Numbered from the stretch's first letter, positions 1-6,038 are shown. The stretch: DNA of 8,223 bases from DATGWF01 sp035299585 (GCA_035299585.1 DATGWF010000107.1:1-8223); one strand, 5' to 3'. Made by a program: numbers and translations. The notes: a model not told the origin generated them from the letters alone.

Positions 1-788
1 GGTCCGGCCGTCCCCTGAGAACCCGTCGCACCCTGAGAGCCCGTCGCACCACTTGCTCCCTGTGGCCCAGCTGGGCCGGAACTTCCTTGAGCGCCCTGGG
101 CGCCGGTTCCTCCGGCCACACCTGAGGCACCCTGAGCGCCCTGGGCGCCTTGGGGACCCGCCATCCCCTGCGGACCAATCTCGCCCGCCGCGCCCTGCGG
201 GCCGATTTCTCCCGCAGCGCCTTGTGGTCCGTCTGCGCCCGCCGCGCCCTGCGGGCCGTCTGCGCCCTGCGGCCCCATGACACCTTGCGGACCGGTCACC
301 CCGTCGGACCCCTGGGCTCCCTGGGCTCCCTGGGCACCCTGGGCACCCTGGGCACCAGAGTCGCCAGTCGCACCCTGCGGTCCGGTCGCGCCATCGGCGC
401 CCTGGGGACCCTCAACGCCCTCAACGATTGTCGCGCTGGTCGAACCCACGAAGTCTCCGGTGACCCCGGACCCATCGGACGAGACCGCACCGTCCGGTCC
501 CAGAGCGCGCACGAACATTCCCTGCGGGCCAGCCCCCGTATACGAGGAGATCGAATCTACGAAGCCGATTGCCCCGTCTGGCAGCTTGAATCCGGAATCA
601 GATGCGAGCACCGTTTCGAAGTTCTGGCTTTGCCAGCCCGTTGGACCGAGGGCAAGCCCACACCCCGCACACTCAACGGCGCTCCGTGGCCGAAACGTTG
701 CCGCGTTCGCCGCCGCGACCGCCGGCGCGCTGTTGCCCACGACGACCGCGAGCAACATGCCAGACAGGGCGGATTGGTAATTTCGCAT
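1..788 (-). CDS. Secreted collagen-like Gly-X-Y repeat protein, C-terminus beyond left edge
   Basis: Reading the minus strand from the ATG at 788 gives 262 codons with no stop up to the window edge, so the gene is partial. Residues 1-30 look like a signal peptide: short N-region (MRNYQSALSG), hydrophobic MLLAVVVG, then an Ala-rich stretch with AVA/ANA cleavage-type motifs. Residues about 31-120 form a non-repetitive domain with a Cys pair, C40-A-G-C43. From G124 to the edge the protein is perfect Gly-X-Y: 46 full triplets without interruption, rich in GAQ, GPQ and GAT. Every Pro is in the X position, as expected for bacterial collagen without prolyl hydroxylation. The repeat contains acidic residues (D132, D143, D162, E194, E203 and others) but no Lys or Arg. 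An SD (AGGGGAG) overlaps the stop codon of the upstream regulator 8 bases away, so the two are probably co-transcribed. Such proteins usually form triple-helical exported or surface stalks; that role is from family knowledge. The missing C-terminus may hold an anchor. Confidence 0.9.
   Translation of the reverse strand, partial: MRNYQSALSGMLLAVVVGNSAPAVAAANAATFRPRSAVECAGCGLALGPTGWQSQNFETVLASDSGFKLPDGAIGFVDSISSYTGAGPQGMFVRALGPDGAVSSDGSGVTGDFVGSTSATIVEGVEGPQGADGATGPQGATGDSGAQGAQGAQGAQGAQGSDGVTGPQGVMGPQGADGPQGAAGADGPQGAAGEIGPQGAAGEIGPQGMAGPQGAQGAQGASGVAGGTGAQGAQGSSGPAGPQGASGATGSQGATGSQGTAG
13..48 (-). repeat. Tandem 18-base duplication at the left edge of the collagen-like gene
   Basis: Two adjacent 18-base units (13-30 and 31-48) differ by one base. 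Each encodes a GATGSQ-type pair of Gly-X-Y triplets. The array continues beyond the window, so the total copy number is unknown. Confidence 0.8.
311..355 (-). repeat. Five tandem 9-base repeats within the collagen-like gene
   Basis: Five back-to-back copies of CCTGGGCWC (plus-strand reading) encode five consecutive Gly-Ala-Gln triplets, residues 145-159. The copies are identical except for one synonymous position, which splits them two and three. This points to recent slippage-driven expansion of the collagen array. Confidence 0.85.
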
Positions 789-796
789 GAGCTCCC

Positions 797-1381
797 CTAG
801 TTGCCCATTCCCACAACACTGAGCGCAAGCTCGACCCGGGAATGGACGTTGTACTTCGACATTGCGCGAGCGGCATAGGTCTTGACCGACTCCGAACTGA
901 TCCCCAGTGTCTGAGCAATCTCACTGGACGACTTCCCCTGGGCTACGAGTTGCGCCACTTCCCGCTCGCGGACGGAGAGATCAACGATTGGGCGAGACTC
1001 GGGCTCACTGTGGCGCGACAGGCCGGCAAACCAGTCAGCGATGCCCGACTTGGCGCGCACCTCAACCCCGAAAACGGCGACCGCCTCCTCGAGTTGCTCG
1101 GTCGGCGCGATGGTCATGAGCGTGAGATCGATCTGCGGGGCACGCCGGGCAATGAATTCGGCGAGGTGAACTCCGCTCCGCCCAGGTAAGCGCACTTCCG
1201 CGAGGATGAGATCTGGTTGGAGTCGGTCGAGCGCGGTGCGCGCGCCGTCGAGTGTGCCCACAGCTCCGACGAGTTGCACGGCAGGCTGTCGCGCTGCGAG
1301 AAGCGACACTCCTCCCACGGCAAGCGGGTCTGGTTCTACCAGAAGCAACCGCTGTGCTCGACCTCGATATTCCTTGTCCAT
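797..1381 (-). CDS. LuxR/NarL-type response regulator with atypical receiver domain
   Basis: The product is 194 residues, a normal length for a NarL/FixJ regulator. Residues 11-121 form a receiver-like domain and 134-187 a LuxR helix-turn-helix (LSVREREVAQL, then SSEIAQTLGISSESVKTY, then VHSRVEL). The receiver is degenerate. The usual Asp-Asp acidic pair is E16-P17, followed by D18. The phospho-acceptor Asp is replaced by E62 in AEVRLPG. The conserved Thr (T90) and Lys (K111) remain. A Glu at the acceptor site often mimics phosphorylation, so it may be constitutively active or respond to another signal (inference). I chose the ATG at 1381 because GGAGGT lies 5 bases upstream; an in-frame ATG at 1465 would overlap the previous gene's stop and lacks support. 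It lies between a glycosyltransferase gene and a collagen-like gene with no histidine kinase in this cluster, so it is an orphan here. The DNA-binding role is secure; the targets are unknown. Confidence 0.92.
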   Translation of the reverse strand: MDKEYRGRAQRLLLVEPDPLAVGGVSLLAARQPAVQLVGAVGTLDGARTALDRLQPDLILAEVRLPGRSGVHLAEFIARRAPQIDLTLMTIAPTEQLEEAVAVFGVEVRAKSGIADWFAGLSRHSEPESRPIVDLSVREREVAQLVAQGKSSSEIAQTLGISSESVKTYAARAMSKYNVHSRVELALSVVGMGN

Positions 1382-1400
1382 GTAGCACCTCCCCTGCCCC

Positions 1401-1416
1401 AACGGCCCCCGCCGTT
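1401..1416 (-). other. Hairpin just upstream of the regulator's ribosome binding site
   Basis: A 6-base perfect stem (AACGGC/GCCGTT) with a 4-base loop lies about 9 bases before the GGAGGT SD of the LuxR gene. No T-run follows it on the minus strand. It might tune translation or partly terminate read-through from the glycosyltransferase gene. Confidence 0.3.
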
Positions 1417-1436
1417 TTGCGGCGACGATATTGCAG

Positions 1437-1449
1437 AGCCGTGACGGCT
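1437..1449. repeat. 13-base perfect palindrome upstream of the LuxR regulator gene
   Basis: The arms AGCCGT/ACGGCT surround a single central base. The loop is too short for an RNA hairpin, so a DNA-binding site is more likely than a terminator. It could serve autoregulation by the downstream LuxR protein, whose family binds short dyads. Confidence 0.35.
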
Positions 1450-1461
1450 GGTTGGGGTTAT

Positions 1462-2817
1462 TCACAGGGTTGGCAAACGCTGCGCAAACGCTGCATCCGT
1501 GTGAGTCGCATCCCGCGGATCGTCGCGATCCTCTGGACGGAAACCGGAGACGAGCACCGGCCCGCCGTTAATCGGTGCGCTCGGCTTGAGCGCAATCAAA
1601 ATCGCCTCGACATAGGAGATGTTGACCTGCTCATGCCAGAGCGTGGGAAAGTAAGTCCGGACGCGCGATGCCTGAAACCGCGCCGTGAGCGTCGGGACGT
1701 ACCGGCAATACTGCTCGTCGGTGAGGTACCAGAACGAATTCTCGTTATAGAACGCCACATGAGTGGGATCCTGGAACGCGCCTCTGCCGTCGGTACTCGG
1801 TGTCCTCGAAATGAGAATCCCACCTGGCGCCAACAGGCGATGTATCTCGTTCATCACCGCGACCTTGTCAGCGACATGCTCGAGGAAATCACACGCGCGA
1901 ATCACGCCTACGGAGTTGTCCGGTAGCGGCAGCTTCGCGGGAAGTTCCGCGACGATATCAACCCCGGGCCCGGGATACTGATCGACCCCGAGGTATCCGT
2001 CCGGTTTCGCGTGTGCTGCCCCGAAATCGAGAGCGAGGAGTTCACTTCGCCGGGCCCACGCAAGCGCATTCGGTTCGATTTCCCATTCGAACAGTTCGAC
2101 GGTCCGGCGCTGAATTTCGGCATTGAGTGCCGGATCACGCTGCGTGTTTCCGTCGTGCATGCGCTGAAAGTAGAGCGGTTCGGCGAGTTGGACAAACGGT
2201 CCCCACCGGTAGAGGCGCGCCATGAGTTCTTGATCATCGAGTACCCGGAGCGACGCGTCATACCCTCCGACCTGCTCGTATGCACGGCGTTGAAACGCTC
2301 GCACGTGATTCGGCGCGAACCAAATCAGCGAGACATTGTGTGGCGTCGGTTCAAAGGTCAACGGATACGTCACCGTGCGTCCGCCGCGCGCGAACTCGGC
2401 GTGGCGCCAGCCAAGCGACTCGCTGTAGCGCACGTCAATCAGGCATCCGCTTGCATCAATCCCAACACAGTCGGAATAGACCAGGCTGGCGTCGGGGTTG
2501 TCGGCAAAGGCCGACACTATCCGTTCGAGCGCCTCCGGGAACAAGACATCGTCGTGGTCAAGCTCCACAATGATGTGCCCGACTGCACGGCTTGCCGCAA
2601 TCCGCTTGGCATGGCCGACGCCATTGACCAGCGGGACCGACTCGATCACGACCCGTTTGTCATCGGGTGCCGACCACTCCGCACCAGCATTCAAAAGGAC
2701 GAGCCACTCCCAGTTGTCGTAGCTTTGGCGCCGGAGCGATTCCCAGGCGTCGCCAAGAAACCGCGGGTCATGGCTCGGAGTAATGACCGAGACGAGCGGT
2801 CGGACTCCCGAAGGCAT
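1462..2817 (-). CDS. Fusion of family 2 glycosyltransferase and class I SAM methyltransferase-like domain
   Basis: The protein has 451 residues in two parts. Residues 7-225 are a GT-A glycosyltransferase family 2 domain: VSVITPSHD (9-17), the metal/nucleotide-sugar site ELDHDD (85-90), GGYD (184-187) and the catalytic-base region LDDQELM (193-199). Residues about 258-410 resemble a SAM-dependent methyltransferase of the type 11 kind: LALDFGAA (261-268), KPDGYLGVDQ (271-280), LPLPDNSV (296-303), FLEHV (311-315) and LLAPGGILI (328-336). Motif I is LDFGAA rather than the usual D/N-x-G-x-G, so SAM binding may be altered. There is no signal peptide or clear membrane segment, so it is probably cytoplasmic. 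The ATG at 2817 is preceded by AGGAG at 8 bases, overlapping the TAG of the TPR gene. It probably transfers a sugar and may methylate a glycan; the acceptor is unknown. Co-transcription with a collagen-like gene makes that protein or a cell-surface glycan a candidate substrate (inference). Confidence 0.9.
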   Translation of the reverse strand: MPSGVRPLVSVITPSHDPRFLGDAWESLRRQSYDNWEWLVLLNAGAEWSAPDDKRVVIESVPLVNGVGHAKRIAASRAVGHIIVELDHDDVLFPEALERIVSAFADNPDASLVYSDCVGIDASGCLIDVRYSESLGWRHAEFARGGRTVTYPLTFEPTPHNVSLIWFAPNHVRAFQRRAYEQVGGYDASLRVLDDQELMARLYRWGPFVQLAEPLYFQRMHDGNTQRDPALNAEIQRRTVELFEWEIEPNALAWARRSELLALDFGAAHAKPDGYLGVDQYPGPGVDIVAELPAKLPLPDNSVGVIRACDFLEHVADKVAVMNEIHRLLAPGGILISRTPSTDGRGAFQDPTHVAFYNENSFWYLTDEQYCRYVPTLTARFQASRVRTYFPTLWHEQVNISYVEAILIALKPSAPINGGPVLVSGFRPEDRDDPRDATHTDAAFAQRLPTL

Positions 2818-2828
2818 CGTCCAAACTC

Positions 2829-3503
2829 CTAATTTCCGCCCAGGCTTGGGTCGAGAGAAATAGCTTGGTTTCGTGCCTCCGTTGCCAGTTCGGTCTCACC
2901 CGCTGCTTCGTAGAGGTTGGCGAGTCGGAAGTAGGCCGTCGCCGCTTTGGGATTGATGGCCACGATTCGCTTGTAGAGCTCGATCGCACCTTGCTGATCG
3001 GTCGCTTCAAGGATGATTGCCCGGTTGTACATTGCCGGGGTGAAGTTCGGGTTGCTTGCCAGCGCAGCAACGTAGTAGCTCAGCGCCCCCTGATTGTCGG
3101 ACCGACCCTGGGCAATCACGCCAAGGTTGTAGTTGGCGAGGACGTTGCCGGGATCGAGCGCGAGCACATTCTGGAATGTCACCTTCGCGGCATCGACTTG
3201 TCCGGCATTGGCTTGATCGATCCCCGACTGCAACAGGCTGTCGACCGCTGGGGACTGCGATGTGGCCGCCGAGCCGCCGAGCTGCGACTGCAGGAGCATC
3301 CATCCACCGACACCAACCCCCGCGCCGACCGCAATCGAAAGCACGACAATGAGAACGGTTCGAACACCTCGCCGCGCGCGCAATTTGCGAGGAACGAGAA
3401 GCGTGGCGCTCCCATTGTCCACGGGTACGTCGTCCAAATGGGCGTTCTCACTTCGCTTTCGGGTGACGCTTGGCTTCGGCGCGGTTAGTTCAATATCGAC
3501 CAT
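2829..3503 (-). CDS. Membrane-anchored TPR protein
   Basis: The product is 224 residues. A polar N-terminal part of about 46 residues ends in a basic stretch (RKLRARRG, 39-46). One transmembrane segment follows (about 48-71, TVLIVVLSIAVGAGVGVGGWML). After a Ser/Gln-rich linker come four tetratricopeptide repeats at about 87-120, 121-154, 155-187 and 188-222, with the typical Ala/Gly/Tyr positions and LDP or NP ends (ALDPGN, AINPKA, SLDPSL). By the positive-inside rule the N-terminus is cytoplasmic and the TPRs face outward. I chose the ATG at 3503 because GGGAG lies 8 bases upstream. An in-frame ATG at 3707 would add 68 Arg/Pro-rich residues and run into the chorismate mutase gene. It is the first gene of a probable operon with a glycosyltransferase/methyltransferase, a LuxR regulator and a collagen-like protein. 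TPRs mediate protein contacts; the partner is unknown, but assembly or modification of the exported collagen-like protein is a reasonable guess. Confidence 0.88.
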   Translation of the reverse strand: MVDIELTAPKPSVTRKRSENAHLDDVPVDNGSATLLVPRKLRARRGVRTVLIVVLSIAVGAGVGVGGWMLLQSQLGGSAATSQSPAVDSLLQSGIDQANAGQVDAAKVTFQNVLALDPGNVLANYNLGVIAQGRSDNQGALSYYVAALASNPNFTPAMYNRAIILEATDQQGAIELYKRIVAINPKAATAYFRLANLYEAAGETELATEARNQAISLDPSLGGN

Positions 3504-3583
3504 GACACTCACTCCCTTCGAGTCCCCGCACGTCGTCGGAAACCGGCTCTCTGTGGAGTCTTTCGAGTGCTCGGTGCCCGAGA

Positions 3584-3599
3584 CCGGCCGTGTGGCCGG
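3584..3599 (-). other. Second GC hairpin between chorismate mutase and the TPR operon
   Basis: A 6-base perfect stem CCGGCC/GGCCGG with a 4-base loop, without a T-run on either side. It is either part of a tandem terminator with the hairpin at 3619-3640 or lies in the leader of the TPR operon. The 146-base gap between the two genes shows no clear -10. A 7-base word TTCGAGT occurs twice in it, at 3517-3523 and 3562-3568. Confidence 0.35.
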
Positions 3600-3618
3600 A
3601 ATGGGGACGCGAATGGGC

Positions 3619-3640
3619 ATCCGGCGTGGTGCGGCCGGAT
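3619..3640 (-). terminator. Possible terminator of the chorismate mutase gene
   Basis: A perfect 7-base stem ATCCGGC/GCCGGAT with an 8-base loop begins 9 bases after the chorismate mutase stop. The T-run (TTTT, 3641-3644) lies on the plus-strand side, so for minus-strand transcription there is no U-tract. It would have to work as a tract-less actinobacterial terminator. A second hairpin lies at 3584-3599. Confidence 0.45.
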
Positions 3641-3649
3641 TTTTCCTCG

Positions 3650-3937
3650 CTACTGCTGCGCGGCGGTGTGGTGGCGAATCACTTCGGCAACGACGAAGTT
3701 GAACCATTTCTCGGCGAACGCCGGATCGAGGTGGGCGTCTTCGGCGAGGGAACGAAGCCGTTCAACCTGTCGGGACTCTCGCTCCGGGTCACTCGGCGGC
3801 AGTCCGTGTTCGGCCTTGAGTGCTCCGACGGACTGAGTGAACTTGAACCGTTCGGCGAGCAGGTGAATGAGGGCGGCGTCGATGTTGTCGATACTGCGCC
3901 GTGCGCTCTCGAGCTGGGCGCGGACGTTCTCATCCAT
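3650..3937 (-). CDS. Chorismate mutase, monofunctional AroQ class
   Basis: A 95-residue all-helical protein of the size of a single AroQ domain, which converts chorismate to prephenate for Phe/Tyr synthesis in the cytoplasm. Aligned by eye to the E. coli P-protein mutase domain, the catalytic residues are R13 (for R11), R30 (R28, in LLAERF), K41 (K39, in VGALKAEHGLP), D50 (D48), R53 (R51) and E54 (E52). The C-terminal Gln (Q88) appears to be replaced by H90 in EVIRHHT; the short actinobacterial enzymes I can recall also vary here. The start at 3937 has no SD, but a TAGGCT hexamer ends exactly 6 bases before the ATG, which suggests a leaderless mRNA and supports this start. No other aromatic-pathway gene is nearby, and it sits between a symporter terminator and the TPR gene as a single-gene unit. 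Confidence 0.92.
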   Translation of the reverse strand: MDENVRAQLESARRSIDNIDAALIHLLAERFKFTQSVGALKAEHGLPPSDPERESRQVERLRSLAEDAHLDPAFAEKWFNFVVAEVIRHHTAAQQ

Positions 3938-3943
3938 GGCGAC

Positions 3944-3949
3944 AGCCTA
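3944..3949 (-). promoter_or_regulatory. Putative -10 element of a leaderless chorismate mutase promoter
   Basis: On the minus strand TAGGCT fits the actinobacterial -10 pattern TAnnnT. It is followed by exactly 6 bases (GTCGCC) and the ATG, which would place the transcription start at or next to the A of ATG. There is no SD. No clear -35 is visible, since the terminator hairpin occupies that position. An identical hexamer at the same spacing precedes the histidine kinase. Confidence 0.6.
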
Positions 3950-3962
3950 GCGGGACGAGAAA

Positions 3963-3987
3963 GGGCGGGCGCCATTGGCGCCCGCCC
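3963..3987 (-). terminator. Intrinsic terminator of the DUF485/symporter operon
   Basis: A perfect 11-base inverted repeat (GGGCGGGCGCC / GGCGCCCGCCC) with a 3-base loop lies 20 bases beyond the symporter stop. On the minus strand it is followed by TTTCT. The very stable GC stem and short T-run are typical of actinobacterial terminators. It separates the symporter from chorismate mutase. Confidence 0.88.
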
Positions 3988-4007
3988 CTCGACCACCCCT
4001 GGTCGAT

Positions 4008-5651
4008 TTAGTGGTTCACTGCCTTCTCGGCACCGAGGCCGGTGAGCGAACGCACTTCCATTTCCGACTGCTTCTTCGGGTCTTCGGTGTTCTTGCCGAT
4101 AACCGACCCGAGCCAACCGAGGAGGAAGGCGAGCGGAATCGAGATGAGTCCCGGGTTCGAGAGCGGGAAGACGGCCCAGCCGCCCACCTCGCCCTCCGCG
4201 GTCGGGAACATCGAGTCGGGCTTGCCCGAGACCACCGGCGAGAACCAGATGAGCACGATGGCGGTTGCGAGACCGCCGTACATGCTCCACAGGGCACCGC
4301 GCGTGGTGAAGCCCTTCCAGAACAGCGAGTAGATGATGGTCGGCAGGTTCGCCGAGGCTGCGACCGCGAACGCGAGCGCAACCAAGAAGGCGATGTTCTG
4401 TCCGTTGGCGTAGATGCCACCCAGGATGGCAAGCACACCGATGGCAACGACGGTGATTCGCGCCACGCGAACCTCCTCACCCGGCTTCGGGTTGCCCTTG
4501 CGGACGACCGATGCCCAGATGTCGTGCGAGAAGGATGCCGCAGCGGTGATGGTCAGACCGGCCACCACGGCGAGGATCGTCGCAAACGCGACCGCCGAGA
4601 TGATGCCGAGCAGGACCGAGCCGCCGAGGTGGTAGGCGAGCAGCGGGGCGGCCGCGTTGGCCTTGCCCGGTGCCGCCTTGATGGCGTCGGCGCCGATGAG
4701 GGCCATCGCGCCGTAGCCGAGCACGAGGGTGAACACGTAGAACGCTCCGATGAGCCAGATCGACCAGACCACACTCTTGCGGGCTTCCTTGGCGGTCGGA
4801 ACCGTGTAGAAACGCATGAGCACGTGCGGAAGGGCCGCGGTACCGAGCACGAGGGCGAGACCGAGCGAGACGAAGTCAAGCTTGGTGAGATCGCTCTTGC
4901 CGTACTTGAGGCCCGGCTCGAGCACCGCCGGGTTGCCGGCGGTCTGGACAGCGGCGTCGAGCAGGTGCGAGAAGTTGAAGCCGTTGAGCGCGAGCACCCA
5001 AACGGTCATCACGGCGGCACCACCGATGAGCAGTCCAGCCTTGATGATCTGCACCCAGGTGGTGCCCTTCATGCCACCGATGAGCACGTACAGAATCATG
5101 AGGCCACCGACGATGGCGATCACGACCGACTGTGCGGTGCGCTCACTCAGGCCAAGCAGCAGTGACACGAGGCCACCCGCACCGGCCATCTGCGCGAGCA
5201 AGTAGAAGAACGACACCACGAGCGTGGTGGTCGCGGCGGCAATGCGCACCGGGCGCTGCTTCAGGCGGAACGCCAACACGTCACCCATGGTGAACTTGCC
5301 GGTGTTGCGCAGCAGCTCCGCGACCAAGAGCAGGGCGACAAGCCATGCCACGAGGAAGCCGATCGAGTACAGGAATCCGTCGTATCCCGAGAGCGCAATC
5401 GCGCCGGTGATACCGAGGAACGACGCGGCCGACAGGTAGTCACCCGCGATAGCCATACCGTTCTGACCACCGGTGAAGGAACGTCCGGCCGCGTAGTAGT
5501 CGGCTGCCGACTTGTTGTTGCGCGAAGCGCGAATCACGACAAACATCGTGACCGCGACGAACAGACCGAAGATGGTCATGTTCAGGATGGGGTCACCGAT
5601 TTTTTCGGGAGCCTTTGCGGCCTCTCCCGCGAGAATCAAACCGTGCAACAT
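4008..5651 (-). CDS. Sodium/solute symporter, ActP/MctC-like cation:acetate (monocarboxylate) symporter
   Basis: A 547-residue polytopic membrane protein of the sodium:solute symporter family, full length for ActP/MctC types. Recognisable parts are DYYAAGRSFTGGQNGMAIAGDYLSAASFLGI in two pieces (residues 51-70 and 71-81), which is typical of acetate symporters; FTMGDVLAFRL (120-130); and GGMKGTTWVQIIKA (192-205), the family signature. About 13 hydrophobic segments follow, and the C-terminus is hydrophilic. Family members import acetate, propionate or pyruvate with Na+ or H+; the exact substrate cannot be read from sequence. The ATG shares one base with the TAA of the upstream DUF485 gene (TAATG), and GGAGG lies 7 bases upstream, so the two are translationally coupled. 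This pairing is the usual YjcH/ActP arrangement. The unit ends in a strong hairpin terminator and faces away from a LytS/LytTR pair that may regulate it. Confidence 0.95.
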   Translation of the reverse strand: MLHGLILAGEAAKAPEKIGDPILNMTIFGLFVAVTMFVVIRASRNNKSAADYYAAGRSFTGGQNGMAIAGDYLSAASFLGITGAIALSGYDGFLYSIGFLVAWLVALLLVAELLRNTGKFTMGDVLAFRLKQRPVRIAAATTTLVVSFFYLLAQMAGAGGLVSLLLGLSERTAQSVVIAIVGGLMILYVLIGGMKGTTWVQIIKAGLLIGGAAVMTVWVLALNGFNFSHLLDAAVQTAGNPAVLEPGLKYGKSDLTKLDFVSLGLALVLGTAALPHVLMRFYTVPTAKEARKSVVWSIWLIGAFYVFTLVLGYGAMALIGADAIKAAPGKANAAAPLLAYHLGGSVLLGIISAVAFATILAVVAGLTITAAASFSHDIWASVVRKGNPKPGEEVRVARITVVAIGVLAILGGIYANGQNIAFLVALAFAVAASANLPTIIYSLFWKGFTTRGALWSMYGGLATAIVLIWFSPVVSGKPDSMFPTAEGEVGGWAVFPLSNPGLISIPLAFLLGWLGSVIGKNTEDPKKQSEMEVRSLTGLGAEKAVNH

Positions 5652-6007
5652 TACTTGACCTCCTTGCCGGCCTCGATCGAGTCACGAATCTCGGCCGCGA
5701 TGGGGTCGAGCTCGCGGTTCGCGAAGCTCACGTACCACATCGTCACCGCAAAGGTCGTGACCACCTGAAGCAGGCCGAGCAGCAGGCCCACGTTGAACGA
5801 ACCAATGAGCGGCGTGCCCATGAAGTCCTTGGCATAGGCGGCAAGCAGCACGTAGCCGAAATACCAAACCATGCAGACGATAAGAACCGGGAACACAAAT
5901 CCGCGCTGCTTGCGACGGAGTTCTTGGAACGTTCCCGATTCCTGGATTGCACCGAAATCGGCGTTGGACACGTCGACTCCCGTAGTGCTAGTGGCGTCGT
6001 TGCCCAT
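5651..6007 (-). CDS. DUF485 small membrane protein (YjcH-like), partner of the symporter
   Basis: A 118-residue protein with a polar N-terminus of about 35 residues and two transmembrane segments at roughly 37-58 (GFVFPVLIVCMVWYFGYVLL) and 69-94. The region WYFGYVLLAAYAKDFMGTPL and the final YVSFANRELDPIAAEI are typical of DUF485 proteins, which are almost always encoded just upstream of an ActP-type symporter. The function is not established; it is thought to assist or modulate the transporter. The ATG at 6007 has AGGAG 8 bases upstream. An in-frame ATG at 6100 would add 31 Arg/Ser-rich residues that do not fit the family and would use up most of the divergent promoter region. Its stop overlaps the symporter start by one base. 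It is the first gene of its operon. Confidence 0.92.
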   Translation of the reverse strand: MGNDATSTTGVDVSNADFGAIQESGTFQELRRKQRGFVFPVLIVCMVWYFGYVLLAAYAKDFMGTPLIGSFNVGLLLGLLQVVTTFAVTMWYVSFANRELDPIAAEIRDSIEAGKEVK

Positions 6008-6038
6008 AGCAGTGTCTCCTTTACTGGTGCGTGCGACA

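Larger units (their letters stand above)
1382..1461 (-). promoter_or_regulatory. 80-base spacer with a possible internal promoter and operator for the regulator/collagen genes
   Basis: This is the only long gap in the four-gene operon. On the minus strand it contains a 13-base palindrome AGCCGT-C-ACGGCT (1437-1449), then TATCGT (1425-1430) matching TAnnnT, then a hairpin AACGGC-GGGG-GCCGTT (1401-1416), then the strong SD GGAGGT. The palindrome just upstream of the candidate -10 is where a regulator could act. No good -35 is visible, so promoter activity is a guess. Confidence 0.35.

Noticed and set aside
1..420. CRISPR array or minisatellite unrelated to coding
   Set aside because: The repeats keep a strict multiple-of-9 (codon triplet) period, vary mostly at synonymous sites, and stay in one open frame, so they are coding collagen repeats.
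150..800. Plus-strand open frames of 216 and 167 codons across the collagen-like gene
   Set aside because: They are antisense to the Gly-X-Y repeat; their Trp/Pro/Ala and Leu/Gly/Thr repetition is the complement of GAQ/GPQ codons. The minus strand has an SD, a signal peptide and perfect Gly periodicity.
2011..2832. Plus-strand open frame of 273 codons
   Set aside because: It is antisense to the glycosyltransferase gene, which has clear family motifs. The translation shows no domain and has no SD.
3619..3644. Plus-strand terminator with T-run
   Set aside because: The hairpin and TTTT would suit a plus-strand transcript, but there is no plus-strand gene upstream. I list it only as a tentative minus-strand terminator of chorismate mutase.
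3504..3707. N-terminal extension of the TPR protein to the ATG at 3707
   Set aside because: It would add an Arg/Pro-rich stretch reading through two hairpins into the chorismate mutase gene. The ATG at 3503 has a well-placed SD.
3975..5165. Plus-strand open frame of 396 codons
   Set aside because: It is antisense to the symporter. The very Arg/Asp/Glu/His-rich composition is the complement of hydrophobic GC-rich codons, and it spans the symporter terminator.
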